Shown piece by piece: positions 43,601-57,236 of a stretch of 64,000 nt of DNA. This stretch comes from Mikania micrantha. Lineage: Eukaryota > Streptophyta > Magnoliopsida > Asterales > Asteraceae. The notes below the pieces were generated by a model, which saw nothing but the letters and a program-made list of their open reading frames with translations, was not told the DNA's origin and made no database searches. Location of the stretch: assembly GCA_009363875.1 (NCBI GenBank), contig CM018689.1, positions 60,649,595 to 60,713,594 on the forward strand. The letters are read 5' to 3'. Made by a program: the position numbers and the translations under genes. Position 1 is the first letter of the stretch. Each line of letters opens with the position of its first letter.

Positions 43601-46600
43601 TTACCTTTTATAATACAATCTTTCATCGACTCATTCTAGAATAATGCATCAATCTAAAGTTTCTTTTCTTTTTTAATTAGAATTATAGGAAACCCTTTAC
43701 TATGTGAACATAATTCAGCAAATGATTGTTCAGTTGTTTATCCTGAGCCACTGTCTTTCCCACCAGATGGTAACACAGGTATCTATGATCTATCCCCTAT
43801 AAACCTTGTTTGAATCTTAGCACATATTTTTTCTTCATAGAATTTATATCATCATTTTCATTCAATCTAAATGCCAGAACTGGCATACATACACATTCCA
43901 TATAATATATAATTGAAAAGTCATTTACTTATAGCAAAAAGTTTACACCGAATAAATGATGAGGAAGCCATACACAAAGATGATTCTCATTTCGCAATAA
44001 TGATGTTGTTTTCCTATTTGTTAATCAAGTAAAATGGCCGTTGTAACTTCATTTTGTGTTTATTATTAAATATTATTGTAATTTTAGTCTTTTTGAAACG
44101 ATTAATATGATATATATGAAATTTTGAACGTTTAGAGGGACATATTAATATAAATGAGTCAGGGGTCCCTCTGGAAGTAACCTCTCTTTCCTTAGGGATA
44201 GAGGTAAGTTTTGCTTGTGTCTCACCCTTCCAGACCCAACAAATAGTATTAGGTTTGATCAAATTGCTTGCCCTCTGTTATTCATGATCCCCAATATATA
44301 TACAGAAAACAATCCCATTATAATAGGGATAGATATGAAATCAAATAATTACAAATATTTAACAATCTATATAAATCTATTCCTATTATATCTTGAGGTA
44401 TCTATTAAATAGCCATGTTACGAGTGAGATTTAGTAGGTGAAACACATATAGCGATTGCCCTTGGAACGAGCTTGTATCAATATAACTGAAACACATATA
44501 TGATGTCTAATGTCTTACATATATTAATATTTGCTTTAGCAGGTGAATCTTCATCTGGGAATAAAAGTCATCATTTAGCGATTGCCCTTGGAACGAGCTT
44601 TGGTGCTGTATTACTACTAATGGTAGTTGTTGTGTTGCTCATTTGGTGGCGAAATCGTAAAAATCAACAAATATTCTTTGATGTTAATGGTAAGTCCTTA
44701 CTCTCTTATTTACAATAACTTATATATCATCGAAATCAATTTTCTTATATTAATTCATCACATGGTTCTCCAATCAAAGTTTACATTGATGTAGAATATT
44801 TAGAAAATCAACATCTAAATAGGTTTTACAAATTGATAATTTCCATTTTCCCGCTTCTGTCTAAAAGTATCAACACAATTTTATCAAAAGCATGATCCTA
44901 TCAATGTTACTAATAGTTCTAGAAGAAAATTTATTCTTTGATTTTTGAGCTTGTTATAATTTAATATATGTAAACAGATCAATATGATCCAGAGGTTTGC
45001 TTGGGCCATTTAAGGAGATTTACATTTAAAGAACTGCGGGCTGCTACGGACCATTTCAATGCGAAAAACATATTAGGTAAAGGTGGATTCGGAATTGTTT
45101 ACAAGGGTTCATTGACAGATGGCACAATCGTGGCGGTTAAAAGATTGAAAGATGATACTAATTTTGGGGGTGAAATCCAGTTTCAAACAGAAGTTGAAAC
45201 CATTAGTTTGGCTGTTCATCGTAATCTTTTACGCCTTTGGGGATTTTGTTCTACTGAAAATGAGCGGATTTTAGTCTACCCTTTTATGCCAAATGGGAGT
45301 GTTGCTTCTAAATTAAGAGGTTTGTACCACCTATATCTATATCTATACTACTATATAATACATATTAGGACAAAATAGTAATTTACTTAAATATCTTAAT
45401 TTTAAGAGTTTTACAACTCTTATAGCATATAGTACCAATTTTTAAATCTAATGTAAAAGTTTTTTTCTACTTTCACTTTGTCCCACATTGGTAGCTTGTA
45501 ATTATTTAAGTGAGATATAGTGATTATAAAAGAAAACCTCTCAAAACAAATAAATCATATCTTGACATTTTTGGTACATTTGACATTTTATCTTAGGAGT
45601 ACTAAGTTAAAAAAAATGTTTTTGTTATGGTTATGAATTAAGAACGAACCATGCAAACATTTAAAATCACCAACTAAATTGTTGTGTTTCCTGCATATAT
45701 TTGTAGAGGTAGGTTCAGATTTTGCTTTTTATACTTTTTACAAAACTATCACTTTGTACAATAACCTAACTATATATATGTAAATATATAGGAACATGAA
45801 ATGGAAATAAATTAAGCACAAAATGGAAATTAACTTTTAGTTTATTATTGATTTTAACAACTAACCACTTTAACTCGTGCTTCAAACTTTTTTGTAATAA
45901 TTTGCCTGTTCTAGCAAAGCACAAATGTCAAGATGGCTGGGTTGAGTTATAGATTAAAGGGACCAAATAATTGGTTTTTGAATTAACAGATCAAAGGGAC
46001 CAAACAATTAGTTTTTGGGTTGAGATGGATAACGGGTCATACAGTTCAGGTCAACAGAATGGTTCTTTGTATGGTTGAAGCAGTTGGGTTGGGCTTACTT
46101 GACCCTTTTTTGTCACATTTATATTTATAAGCAATTATGCATCAAATTTTACCAAAATTATATGATAGTAACACTAACAGTACTCTGGGTTAATTTGATT
46201 TACGACTTACAAGGTTTTTAAAAATTAAAAATACACATTTTAGTGGATGACTTTCAACGTGTTCAACTGATTTAACCAATTTCTTCTTTAGTAAACTTTT
46301 TATTGATTTTACCTGTTTGATCAGTCAGAGATAAAACATTACGTAATTTTACACATTCATATTTAAAAGGGTCGAAAATTACTACCTCTAAATGCAAAAT
46401 TGTGTACTTCCCGTTCACAAGAATAATTAGTTTATTTTCAATAACTTTATTATTTTTTGTATCTTAGTTGATAATCGTATCACATGAATTTACATCTAAT
46501 TGTGGATTTAACAGATCAAATTCATGGTAAACCAGTCTTAGATTGGTCAAGAAGGAAAAATATAGCTTTAGGAACAGCAAGAGGATTACTATATTTACAT

Positions 46601-48183
46601 GAGCAAAGTGACCCCAAAATTATTCATCGGGATGTTAAAGCAGCCAATATTTTATTGGATGGAGATTTTGAGGCAGTTGTTGGTGATTTCGGGCTGGCTA
46701 AGTTGTTGGACCATGGCGATTCCCATGTGACCACTGCGGTTCGTGGGACCGTGGGCCACATTGCTCCTGAGTATTTGTCTACGGGCCAATCGTCTGAAAA
46801 AACTGATGTTTTTGGGTTTGGAATTTTGCTTTTGGAGCTAATTACAGGTCAAAGGGCTTTAGATTTTGGAAGGACATCTGCTAATCAAAAAGGCGTTATG
46901 CTTGATTGGGTATTGTTCTTGCTTTTAATCTTTAATACACTTATTCTGCTTATGGCAACTGAGTAGGTCGGGCGGGTTGGATAATGGATCAGAGCGGTTT
47001 GGATCAAAACAAGTTGTTTTTTAAGACAATCGACTTAAACACACTTTTTGTGTTTTTTAGATTCTATAAATAATTAAGGTATAGATTTTCACCTCTAATA
47101 AATAGTGTCGATTATGGTAGTTGCCCTTTGTTATCAGTTATCATTACTTGTTCTTATAAACTTAGCATGTGACAAGAATAATGGTTTACTTCATTTACTT
47201 ACAGAAATAAAATGCATTTTGAAGGAATTAATGACTAATAATTAAAAAATATATTTTTATATATTGAATGGCAATGAAAATGTTTTCGCATCATATCACA
47301 AATGGTACGGCAAAATGGAGAGGTTGTATAATGGGTAAAAAATGGGCACTTTTTTGATATGGGTTGACCTATTTATGCGGCTTCGGGATCATGGGACCCC
47401 GTTGAATTTTAGCTCGTTAATAGAACGTATATCTCGAAATTTCTTTTGACCCATAAGATTTTTTGAAGTGACCTCATAAATATCATTGGAAAAGATTTAT
47501 AACACCAAAATTGAAGTTGGTGTAATGGTTATTTGAGATAAATGATAATCATGAATCATTCTTTTAAAATAGGTCTAGGGTTTGAATCCAATAAGGGTTA
47601 GGTTTTTATTTTTTTAATTCCAAACTGTGACCATGTTTAACTACTAAATTACCCTAGAATCCGACCTGACCCAACGAACTGGACACGATCCAAAAATTGT
47701 AACATTAAGTTACTATAAATAATAGTATTGAAAAAAGTGACCCCACATAAAAAAAATCCCAAGTCCGCCACTTAACACATGTTCTTCAAAGAAAAGTTAT
47801 TTTTTTTAACAAAGATTTGGTATGAAATATGATTGTTTTACCATGATTAATGTATAATGGCATAGGTAAAGAAGCTCCATCAAGACGGAAAGCTCAAGCT
47901 AATGGTTGATAAATCGTTAAAGAACAGTTTTGATGCGAGCGAGTTACAAGAAATGGTTCAAGTTGCACTTTTGTGCACCCAATTCAACCCGTTAAATCGA
48001 CCCAAAATGTCGGAAGTATTAAGAATGTTGGAAGGAGAAGGTCTAGTGGAAAGATGGGAAGCTTCAGAAAATGCTGATACACCAAGATTTCGTGCATTAG
48101 AAAGTTTTCCTCAAAGATATGCTGATTGTATAGAAGAATCTTCACTTGTTTCTGAAGCAATGGAGCTTTCAGGCCCACGATAA
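40697..48183 (+). CDS. LRR receptor-like kinase, NIK type (LRR-II)
   Basis: A single-pass receptor kinase of the NSP-INTERACTING KINASE branch next to the SERKs, acting at the plasma membrane in immune and developmental signalling. Exons: 40697-40796, 42290-42422, 42516-42587, 42688-42831, 43297-43368, 43530-43589, 43681-43778, 44543-44689, 44978-45319, 46515-46909, 47866-48183; 1,881 nt, 626 residues, all borders GT-AG and in frame. In order: signal peptide (about 1-23), LRR N-cap (DPCSWKMVTC), four 24-residue LRRs coded by exons of 72, 144 and 72 nt, as in the SERK/NIK family, a Pro/Ser linker, a TM segment (about 237-258), and a kinase domain (about 305-580). Visible motifs: GKGGFG, VAVKRLK, HRDVKAANILL (an RD kinase), DFG, TTAVRGTVGHIAPEYLSTGQ, and the C-terminal AMELSGPR typical of the group. 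QIFFDVN and PEVCLGHLRRFTFKELRAAT recall NIK3. Introns 1, 4, 9 and 10 hold repeat debris. Confidence 0.92.
41305..41930. repeat. GGTCCGG/GGTTTGG low-complexity repeat in kinase intron 1
   Basis: Begins AAGGGTGTTCACAGTTTGGT and includes GGTCCGGTCCGGTCCGG. It ends with GGTTTGAGAGGTTTGGTTGG. The middle (41380-41560) looks like a separate insertion. It resembles the hAT-type low-complexity MITEs at 30047 and 31601, but I found no clean target duplication. Confidence 0.4.
42893..43225 (+). repeat. hAT-like MITE, TAGAGCTGGCAA end, in kinase intron 4
   Basis: Starts TAGAGCTGGCAAGATAAGAG and carries GGGTCAGGTAACGGGTC, the inverted form of the AACCCGCCC-ended family at 3282, 39545 and 50535. The right border is uncertain. 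Confidence 0.4.
46965..47110 (+). repeat. hAT-like MITE fragment in kinase intron 10
   Basis: GTCGGGCGGGTTGGATAATG at the left is the inverted end of the same family. The remainder is degenerate. Confidence 0.35.
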
Positions 48184-50274
48184 TGGGCTGAAGTTTAGGC
48201 CCATTGTTCCACCTTTGTTTGGACTTTGGAGTTTGGACTTTGGAGAGGTGATTTATATATAAAAAAAAGTTACTATTATTTATTTATTTATTTTTCTAAT
48301 ATACAAATCACCTTCCATTTGTGATAATGTTTATATTTGTTGAATTTATAATTCATATGTAAAAAGTTACAGTGTATACTGGCTGTGGTTTTTATATTTT
48401 TTTGTATTTTGAATTTGTTTGCGTTTTTATTGAAAACCTTTGGCTTCATTATATTTAGGGTAAATTATATAATTTAGAGTAAACCTTTGGCCCTGTTTGC
48501 GGTGTGCATATAATGTAAATGTGTGTCGGCCCTTATGGGGTAAAAGTAAGTTGTACTAATTTTAACGTTATTTTACTTTATTTCTGTGAAAACAACGTTA
48601 AAACCATTGGGTTGGACGGTTAATCAGATATTATGAGCCAGAGGTCTCATTAGAAGCAACCTCTTTATTTCTACAGGGTAAAGGTAAGGCTGTCTACATT
48701 GCTAATTGTGAAATATACTGAGTACGATGATTATAATGATGATAATTTAGAGTAAATTATATTGAAACCCTTTGGCTTCATTATAATTAGAGTATTTTAC
48801 TCATATGGTCCCTATGATTTACCGATTAGTGACGGATTTTATCGTAATATAATTAATATAAGAAAAAGAATGAGGTAACTTGTCTTGAACGAAAGAAAAT
48901 AGTAATAAATTTTCTGTAGTTTTGTTTAGGGATCCGAGGCATGATCGGATTCATTTTTTAGTAACAAATTGTTAATTTATACTAATAACTAATGTTAGAC
49001 TTACTCTTAGATTAATATTTTTTCTAATCTAGTTTTAAACGTCAGACATGATCTGTTTGATGTGTTATTAAGAATACACTTAGTTATTACACTTATCAAA
49101 ATGAAGGGGTTGGTAATCTATGGGTTTAAACATGTTTTAATGTTATTTGAATCATATTGTTATAAAAAAAATGCATTAAAGAAATAATTGAATCAATGTA
49201 ATAAAAAATACAATTATTTTTTTGGAAGCTGCACAACTCTTGTATTATTATTTACTCAAACAAAAAACTTAATCTAAAAAATTACATAAATTCAACCAAT
49301 CTATTTATAATAAATAATGACTTGTTTTTTAAGCGAACCTTTTTTACTCTAACTTTAATTACTAATCAAATAATATAATATTCCAAACATTATGTTAACA
49401 AAAAAAATCAAAATAAAATCTGGTTATTTGAATGTAAACATAAGTTTATTCGGATATACTCGAATCAGAAACATATTTTCTAATTCAAATTGGGTCGTGT
49501 TTCAGATAAAGTTTTAAAATTTTCGAATCCAAATATATCGAATAAACCGTTATTTGATTCAATGAATGCGATTTAAGTCTTATCTTGAATCTTCTTTTTT
49601 TTTATAATAGTTCTTTTATTCTCAAAATCTTTCGGTTTGTTTTAGCAGTTACCACAATTCAAGGAATATACACCGTCAGATTTGATTTATGCATCCACAT
49701 GCGGTTTCTTTCACCCCTCACCATTGAATTGACAAAAATACCCCTCCGTAATTATCGAATCTTATTGACTTTTTATACCCACCAAAAAAAGTAATAAATG
49801 ACGTGTTAATTAATAATCCATTAATGTTAATTATAAAGCAACAGGGATTTTTTTAAAGTTGGTGCATATACGGACTACGGTTACGAAAAAGCAAACATCT
49901 TTTTCTAAATAATTCGAAAATTATGTGTCTAGTGTAGGAGCTTCTTCTCGAAATATATATGTTAGCTAATCAACTTTTGTTGTTCAAAAAAGATGATATA
50001 GACATTTATGGTAACATATTAATCCATTCAAAACTTTAAAATTGTAATTAAATAGACAATATACGTGTCTATTATTGAGACTGAAATATTCGATATCTCA
50101 ACGTCTAGAGGTCGTCCATGACTATGTATGCTTGGATAACATTAAAAGCAACCTTTAAAGCTATATTAATTTGTTTTATGTCCTACATCGGTGCTATTAA
50201 GAAAGAAATGAGATAAAAGTAACTATAAAAAAATCCACTCAAATAAAATGAACAAATTCTTGAGCTTTTTGATA

Positions 50275-50535
50275 AATTTGGCTTACGAGTTGACTTAAGT
50301 CTTCAAAACCACCAACCTAATTATCAGAAATAAGAATTTTCGTTAAATTTTTTTTTTTAAAAAAATAAACTATTTGTTTAGTCACAACTCATTTTAACTT
50401 GAGCGAAATTATTATTTTTTTAAAACGACATGTTTAAACCAAAACGGATTTGCTTAAAACCTGTCTCCACCCGCACCCATCTTAATCCGCACCCGTTCTG
50501 ACTCGTTACCCAACCCAACCCGTCCATTTTACCAG
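50275..50535 (-). repeat. hAT-like MITE fragment, AACCCGCCC-ended family
   Basis: Shares AAACTATTTGTTTAGTCACA, CACCCGCACCCATCTTAATC and the terminal CCCAACCCGTCCATTTTACC with the copies at 3282 and 39545. Confidence 0.45.
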
Positions 50536-50904
50536 GAAAATATGTAGTGGCACTGACCCCTATAAGTCTCAAGTTCAATCCCCTTTCAGACCAATTTCTT
50601 TAGAAGGCACTGACCCGTTACTTGTGGCGTGCTTTACTTGTTCGGTTGTTCCTCACGATTAGACGGGTATTAGAAATTAGAAGGGATCCGAATATTTACC
50701 ACATAAGTGGGTTTCTACGGTTATCAGAAAAAAAATTATAAACGGAAATGGTATTGTCATAAGCAATAAACATTACTATATATACTAAAAAAGCAAACTA
50801 ATTACCTATTACCTATAACTAATAAAAACCAACATCGGTGCTTCATACGTGGAGCATTTATTCCTTAGTTAAATAAAACAAATTTCTAATGCCATAAACA
50901 ATTG

Positions 50905-50975
50905 TTGCTTTGGTTGGAAGGGTAAGCGAGTTTTACTTGGATACTTTGGGCTAAGGTTCGAATCCTTCATACAAA
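50905..50975 (+). repeat. tRNA-like sequence, probable SINE trace
   Basis: Box A-like TTGGTTGGAAGGG and an exact box B GGTTCGAATCC about 40 bp apart. No acceptor stem pairs around them, so it is not a functional tRNA gene. A T-rich tract follows. Confidence 0.35.
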
Positions 50976-51889
50976 CTTTTTATTTTTTTTCATATTCTTC
51001 CATATTTTTCCCAACTTTTTTCATCATCTTTCTTTTTCACCTTCTGTTGCAACCGATCTTTATACTTTAAATCTTTATCCTATGATTTCGGGATTATCAC
51101 TTTCACCTCCTTAAACTTCAAAAAAAGCTTTGTGAATATTACTTTAACTTCCTCAAGTTTCTAATTTACCTCTTTTGTTACTTAGCTAAAAATAATAATT
51201 TTTTATGTGCTTAGCTTACGTAAGAGTCCGTATAAATTCGTGTTGATGCACGTTTTGATATAAAAATTTTTTGGAAACGAGTCCGGTTAAATATAGTACG
51301 CTTTCGTACTTATTTTGCATACTTTTTATGTTGGTCTACGTTTCACCGTAAATTCTTTTAGTATATATGCCGGGTCAAATATATTACTTTTTCATTTGCT
51401 AAATTAAATTAGAATTCCTTTACGTTTTAATATCGCCGCAATACTAGTTGTAAATAAATGGTTAGTTTTCGGTCTTTCATTTTAACATCATGCGTTTAAA
51501 TGCATTTACTTTGGTCACTAACCTAATATTTTGGAGTCTTTATTTTAACTCAAATGTTTAAATATTATAAAATTTGGTCATAAAAATAATTTTTTAATTA
51601 AAATTATATTTATCATTGTGTTTGTGTTTGCGTTTGTTTTTTTATCTTTCAACGTTCACTTTTATAACAGAGTAATCGTCACTTTTACGACAGAGCATCA
51701 CTTTTATAACATAGTATACCGTTGTATTTTATGCTGAAATGATACTCACTTTTACAAAAGAATGCTCCATTTTGATTACGTTACTTCTTTCCACTTATTT
51801 GATGTTGGCTTTTACGTCAGAGTTGTCATATGTTTTGATATTCATATTTTCTAAATATATATACATATAAATCAAAAAAAAAATTAAAA

Positions 51890-52010
51890 GGTCCGACCAC
51901 AAGTTCGCTGGTTTGACCGGTCGGTTCACCCAAAACGGCCTAGAACCCCTAACCGGACCGGTTCACTCACCGGTTCCCGTTTCGACCTGTCCGACCGGCC
52001 GGTTTTCAAA
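51890..52010. repeat. CCGGT-rich low-complexity repeat
   Basis: Contains GACCGGTCGGTTCACC, AACCGGACCGGTTCACTCAC and GTCCGACCGGCCGGTTTTC. Similar in style to 30047 and 41305; no ends or duplication identified. Confidence 0.4.
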
Positions 52011-52687
52011 ACATTAATATTTTGAGATATACGTCTAAGCCCACTTAAGGAGAAAACTCATAATGAGCAAACCTTCTAACCTTATGTTAATAAATATGAT
52101 TCGGTCTGGATTCGAACCCAAAACCTCTCTTAGATAAGTCGATGTACTACCATTAATTTACAAGTCCTTTCACACGAATTATTTTAAAATAACAAGTTAT
52201 GTATATATTTCATTAACGTCCGTGTTGTGGCACGAATAATTTCAAATAACAAAACTTTATTATGTATATTGAACACTAACATGCCCGCCCCCTCAGATTT
52301 CGTTTTTACACACATTTCTTGTAACAATTTAATTAACGTTGTCTCAAATCGTTAAATAAGCCGTTCAAAAATAACATAATTTGTCGGCGGTGTATATTTA
52401 CGGCGAAAGGGTATTCTCGTAATTTATCTTCCCCATCCCTCCCTGTTCCCTGCAAAATGCAACCTGTGTATCTTGTCTTCCACCGAAACCTCCTCACCCA
52501 ATAAACTCACACAAATCTGTGTTTGTAATCTTTTATAGTAAACATCAATCTCCCAAATCATTTTAACAACCCGTTATTGGCACTCTTCCTCGTAATCTCC
52601 GAACTGATTTCATCTCTATCTTCTTTTCGCACAGAAAAACCGTAACTGTGTGTGGTTTCATTCAATCCCCATGGTGTTTTTGCAGCC

Positions 52688-55600
52688 ATGGCCATGAACT
52701 TCAAGAAACTTGTCCCAATATCGGATCAATTCCCCTACTTTTCGTTTCCAAAAAAGAAGGTAGTTTCTGGATTTGGTTTAGGACTGGTGTCGTTTTTTGT
52801 TGTTTTATGTGTCGTGTTCTTTAATGTTTCTTTCAAGAATCCCATTTTAAACAACTCTCTTTTTCAAGGGTTGAATGTTAATAACAAAACCACTTTGATT
52901 TCTTGGTCGTTTTCGTTTACTAGAACCCCTGCTGTCAATTCGAGTTCTGATCAAAACCCCCTTGTGAAATCGATAATCGATTCTGATTCAAATTCTGGAA
53001 AAAGATTTGATTCTGAGAGTACCAATTTGAGCAATGTCACGAATACTGTGAAAAATGGAAGCTTTGATTCAAATTCTGAGAAAAAATCTGATTTGGGGGA
53101 TACCAATTTGGGTAATTTCACAACTGATATGAAAAATGGAAGCTTTGATGTGATTTCTGCGTATTCTGATCTTGATTTGAAGAATAAAGGTGCTGGGGCC
53201 TTGATTTTGAGTAATCATAGTGGTTCTTACGAAGAGTGTGATATTTTTTATGGTAGATGGGTTAGGGATGATTCGAAACCATATTATCGTGCCGGATCGT
53301 GCCCGTATATTGATAGAGATTTTGATTGCCATCTTAATAAGAGGCCCGATGATGAATATGTGAAATGGAAATGGCAGCCATTTGGATGTGAAATCCCCAG
53401 GTAAAATGGTTTAATTATATATTGTGTTCTGGAATTATTTGATTTGAATATTATATATGTTTTGCAATTGTATAACCTTGAATGATCATCTGCTTAAACT
53501 AACATATGAGTATAAATTTGCTAGATTTTCTGATTTTAGTTTAGATTGAGTATTCATTTAGTTTTTTGTTTGACTATGCATATGTAGTCAATATCTTTTT
53601 ATATAATTTTCCCTAGATTAAAATCTGAACATGGAAATTAAACACACAAGAGCGTGCTACTAGTGCAAGTGTAGTATATATGACCCGTATCACTAACTTA
53701 CAAAGCGTAGCAACGTCAAGTTATATAGGTGGATACGCTCGATCTCAAGGAGTTGGTGGTATAGATCTAGGAATATAAGTATAATAATGACTATAACTTG
53801 ATTTGAGTATTGATTTATCTTTTAAACTGTTTATGTTTATTTTCATAGATAGGTTAGTCTCCCTGTTAAATAACTTGCTTGGAGGTCAAGTTTTAGTAAT
53901 CTATTTAAACTTATGTAATTGTTAGTTTTTGTTTTTAATCAATCAATTTAAAGTTTTCTTTTGTTTACGTTTGAGAGAGAGTTTTGGTTCATCTTCTGAG
54001 CCGTCTTCGAGAGTTCCTAGTTATGTGGTTGTGATCTTCACATGTTGTAAACGTAACATAACTTTGATAAGTTTATTGAAAACACAAGAGTGTGCTACTG
54101 GTGTAAGTATGCATGTTATATTGAGTTTTGAAAGCAATAGATTGTGACCCTCAAAAGTCAAACCTTGACTTGTATATAACTATATATACATATTTTACCA
54201 TTAAACCATTGTTAGTCATTACTCATTACCTATAGAAGGATACTGAAAGAGGTGAGCTTTCGAGCTATTGTTTTTGTGCCCTAAGATCATTATAGTCAAT
54301 TTATGTATATTTAGGCCATCCTCATAGTTATACCGGATCTCGTGTACAAGGGAATATATTGATCTTTACTCTACTCAAATTGAAAAGACCAAAATTTATT
54401 TATTTTGTATGCACATTATGAGATAGTTTCTTTCTTTTAATACTTGTTTTTTTTTTCCTTATGTACACTTTACACGCTGAGAGTCTAGAGGTGGCAATTT
54501 AAACCTATATATATCATAAACTGGTCAATTTTGAGTTATAATTTGCATACTTAAAACTACTCTTTTTGACTTGTCACTCAACCCGCCCATTTTGATACAT
54601 TTAATACACACAAATAGACAACATGTTCTCGGATTCTTATAATCTCTTTTTATTCGTCTATCATGCGTGCTTAATGTGCCCATATCATTGCACAATAGCT
54701 AGTCAGCTAGATACTTGAAATAATTATTTTAAATCCATATTGGTTGTTTAACATCAATCTTGATTTATTTATATCATGTTTTATGTGAATTTCAGTTTAA
54801 ATGCAACAGATTTTTTGGAGAGACTCAGAGGTAAGAAGTTGGTTTTTGTAGGGGACTCCTTAAACCGCAACATGTGGGAGTCTTTGGTTTGCATACTAAG
54901 AGAGTCTATCCCTAACAAAAATAGGGTTTATGAGATATCCGGAAGGCATGAATTCAAGAAAAAGGGATTTTATGCTTTCAGATTCGAGGCAAGCTTACCA
55001 AACTTGTTAATTTACAAAAAATTACTTGTGTATGTTAAACTGGCTTTAGATTCAATGTTTGATTGTTGGTTAAATACCTGAAACACCCGTATATAATATG
55101 ACAAAAGAACGATAATCTTGTGAAAAAAAATCATTAACATCAGTGTTTTTGTAATAATTCGTAACCTGCATAAAGTTACTTTTTAAAAAAGATGCTGCAT
55201 TTAGTTGCATATGGATAGAAAGAATAGTAGGTGGCAAAATGTGTGGGTTAGTGGGTCGGGTTAACCGGTCAAAATGGTATGGTAGACCCAACGCTTTTTT
55301 TAGAAAAATAATCATAAATAATTAATAAATTATATATTATTGACAAACTACTATTAAAAAGATAAAACTAATCTTTGCAATAATGAAATTTAGTACATTG
55401 TAAACGCTTAATACAGTATACCCTTGAGTGACCTTTAAACGGGCTGACCCATTTCTTTTCTTACCCATTTGATCCTTTCATCAATAAAGTATAACCAAAA
55501 TTTAGTGTTTTTCATACAAGTGGTCGAAACCTTTAGTCCAAAGAATACATTACAAGATTATTCTACTTCTTTTGTTGTGCAAAATAGGCACACACTTTGA

Positions 55601-57236
55601 GTTTTAAGTTGGGTCTTTGATTCTGTTTGTTGAATCTATTTGTAAATTAATGTTAACGGAATCTTTTTTGGATTGGGATTTGTCTAATAAATTGGGCCAT
55701 TGATTTGGTTTCTGCAGGACTACAACTGTACAGTTGACTTTGTGAGTTCTCCATTTCTTGTCAGAGAATCGACTTTCAACGGCAAAAATGGTTCATTTGA
55801 TACATTACGATTAGATCTGATGGACAAAACAACTTCAATGTACCATGACGCGGATGTTTTGGTATTCAACACAGGTCATTGGTGGACCCATGAGAAAACC
55901 TCTCGGGGGTGAGAACTATATCTTTCTTTATATCTTTTCTTGAGAACATAGTTGTTTTTGTAATGTTTTTGTACAAAATTTAAACCTTTTTTAAACAATT
56001 TATGTATCATATATGATTACAAACATTATGCTATTCCAATAATAATGTAACATTTTCAATAAAATGATTTAGGATGTTCTATGCACTAAAAGTACACATT
56101 GATCAACTTTCAACATGTTTAACTTGTTTGGTTTTAAGCCACGAAACCCGTTAAGAGATTGTTTTACACTTTTAACATAATTTTTTTTGAACTAACAGAG
56201 AAGATTATTACCAGGAAGGTGATCATGTGTACCCAAGGCTCAAGGTTCTTGATGCTTACAGAAGGGCGCTTGCAACATGGGCTCGATGGGTAGATAACAA
56301 CGTTAACATCAATAAAACACAAGTTATTTTCCGAGGCTACTCGGTCACTCATTTTAAGTACGTTTGATTCATCTTCAACTTTGTTCACATCTTACTCTGT
56401 TCATAACTCTGTAGTGTGCACCTTTAAAAATTTTAAGTACGGTTTTTAATACTTTCTGACAAGATTTTAAGAACCCACTAATCATTAATCACATATCACA
56501 AATGGAAAACTGTTGTATTAAATGTATCTCCAGAGCCATCATCCATTGCATTATTTTACATAGAGTCATCGTCATCATACTCGGTATATCCCACCATTAG
56601 CAAAGCTAAGATATGGTCTGAGGAGGGTAAGATGTAGACAACCTTACCTCTATTTCGTAGGAATAGAAAGGCTGCTTCCAATGAGACCCTCGACTCATGA
56701 TGTTTATTAACTGACCAACCTAACGCTTTTAAAGTTATTTTCACAAAAATCAAGTAAAATAACGTTAAAATTAGTGCAATTTCACTTTTGTCTCTTGAGG
56801 GGACATATATACACTATATGCGCGCACTGCAGACGTGCCATTTTTACATATAGAGTAATAAGTTTAACTACAAGATTTTTGACTTTTTTACAGAGGAGGG
56901 CAATGGAACTCGGGAGGACAATGCCATAAAGAAACCGAGCCAATTTTCAACTCGAGTCACCTAACCAAATACCCTACAAAGATGAGGGCTTTTGACAATG
57001 TGCTTAAAGAGATGAAAAATCCTATTATATATCTAAATATTAGTAGGCTTACAGATTACAGAAAAGATGGGCATCCATCAATTTACAGGATGGAATACAA
57101 GTCGGTTGAAGAACAAATTGCAGCTGAACGGTCCCAAGATTGCAGCCATTGGTGCCTGCCAGGTGTACCTGACACTTGGAATGAGTTGCTATACGCATCA
57201 TTATTGAAATTGGGAAGAGGGTCTTGGAAAACCTAA
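52688..57236 (+). CDS. TBL/TBR-family wall polysaccharide O-acetyltransferase
   Basis: A Golgi membrane protein of the TRICHOME BIREFRINGENCE-LIKE family, which O-acetylates cell-wall polysaccharides. Exons: 52688-53400, 54796-54988, 55718-55908, 56199-56357, 56894-57236; 1,599 nt, 532 residues. The start is the ATG giving MAMNFKKLVP, shortly before the TM segment (about 27-45); no ATG lies upstream in this frame after the last stop. A Ser/Asn-rich stem follows, then the TBL domain (CDIFYGRWVRDD, GSCPYIDRDFDC) with the catalytic GDS in VFVGDSLNRNMWESLVCIL (about 258) and the DxxH in DCSHWCLPGVPDTWNE (D501, H504). Long near-identity to TBR/TBL1-like proteins (VFNTGHWWTHEK, GGQWNSGG, ITYLNI-like and LTDYRKDGHPS) places it in that clade. 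Three introns are GT-AG; intron 2 (54989-55717) has a GC donor (GAG|GCAAGC), without which the frame cannot continue into DYNCTVDF. All junctions are in frame. The exact pectin or xylan substrate is unknown. Confidence 0.93.
54484..54600 (+). repeat. hAT-like MITE in TBL intron 1
   Basis: TAGAGGTGGCAATTT at 54487 begins the element and CAACCCGCCCATTTTGATAC closes it, the two characteristic ends of this family. Confidence 0.45.
55226..55460 (+). repeat. hAT-like MITE in TBL intron 2 (the GC-AG intron)
   Basis: TAGGTGGCAAAATGTGTGGG begins it; GGGTCGGGTTAACCGGTC follows and GGGCTGACCCATTTC lies at the right. Same family as 42893 and 54484. Confidence 0.4.

Larger units (their letters stand above)
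48184..52380. other. intergenic DNA between the kinase and TBL genes
   Basis: Starts with the kinase 3' UTR; otherwise AT-rich, no recognisable gene on either strand. A TCGAAT-rich stretch at 49440-49560 resembles a worn copy of the 31601 element. Other repeats are listed separately. Confidence 0.5.

Noticed and set aside
47513..47600. Possible tRNA gene in the last kinase intron (box B-like GGTTTGAATCC)
   Set aside because: No cloverleaf or acceptor stem can be drawn; probably an old SINE trace.
52652..52687. Upstream extension of the TBL frame
   Set aside because: It contains no ATG before 52688 in this frame; the extension would need a GTG start.
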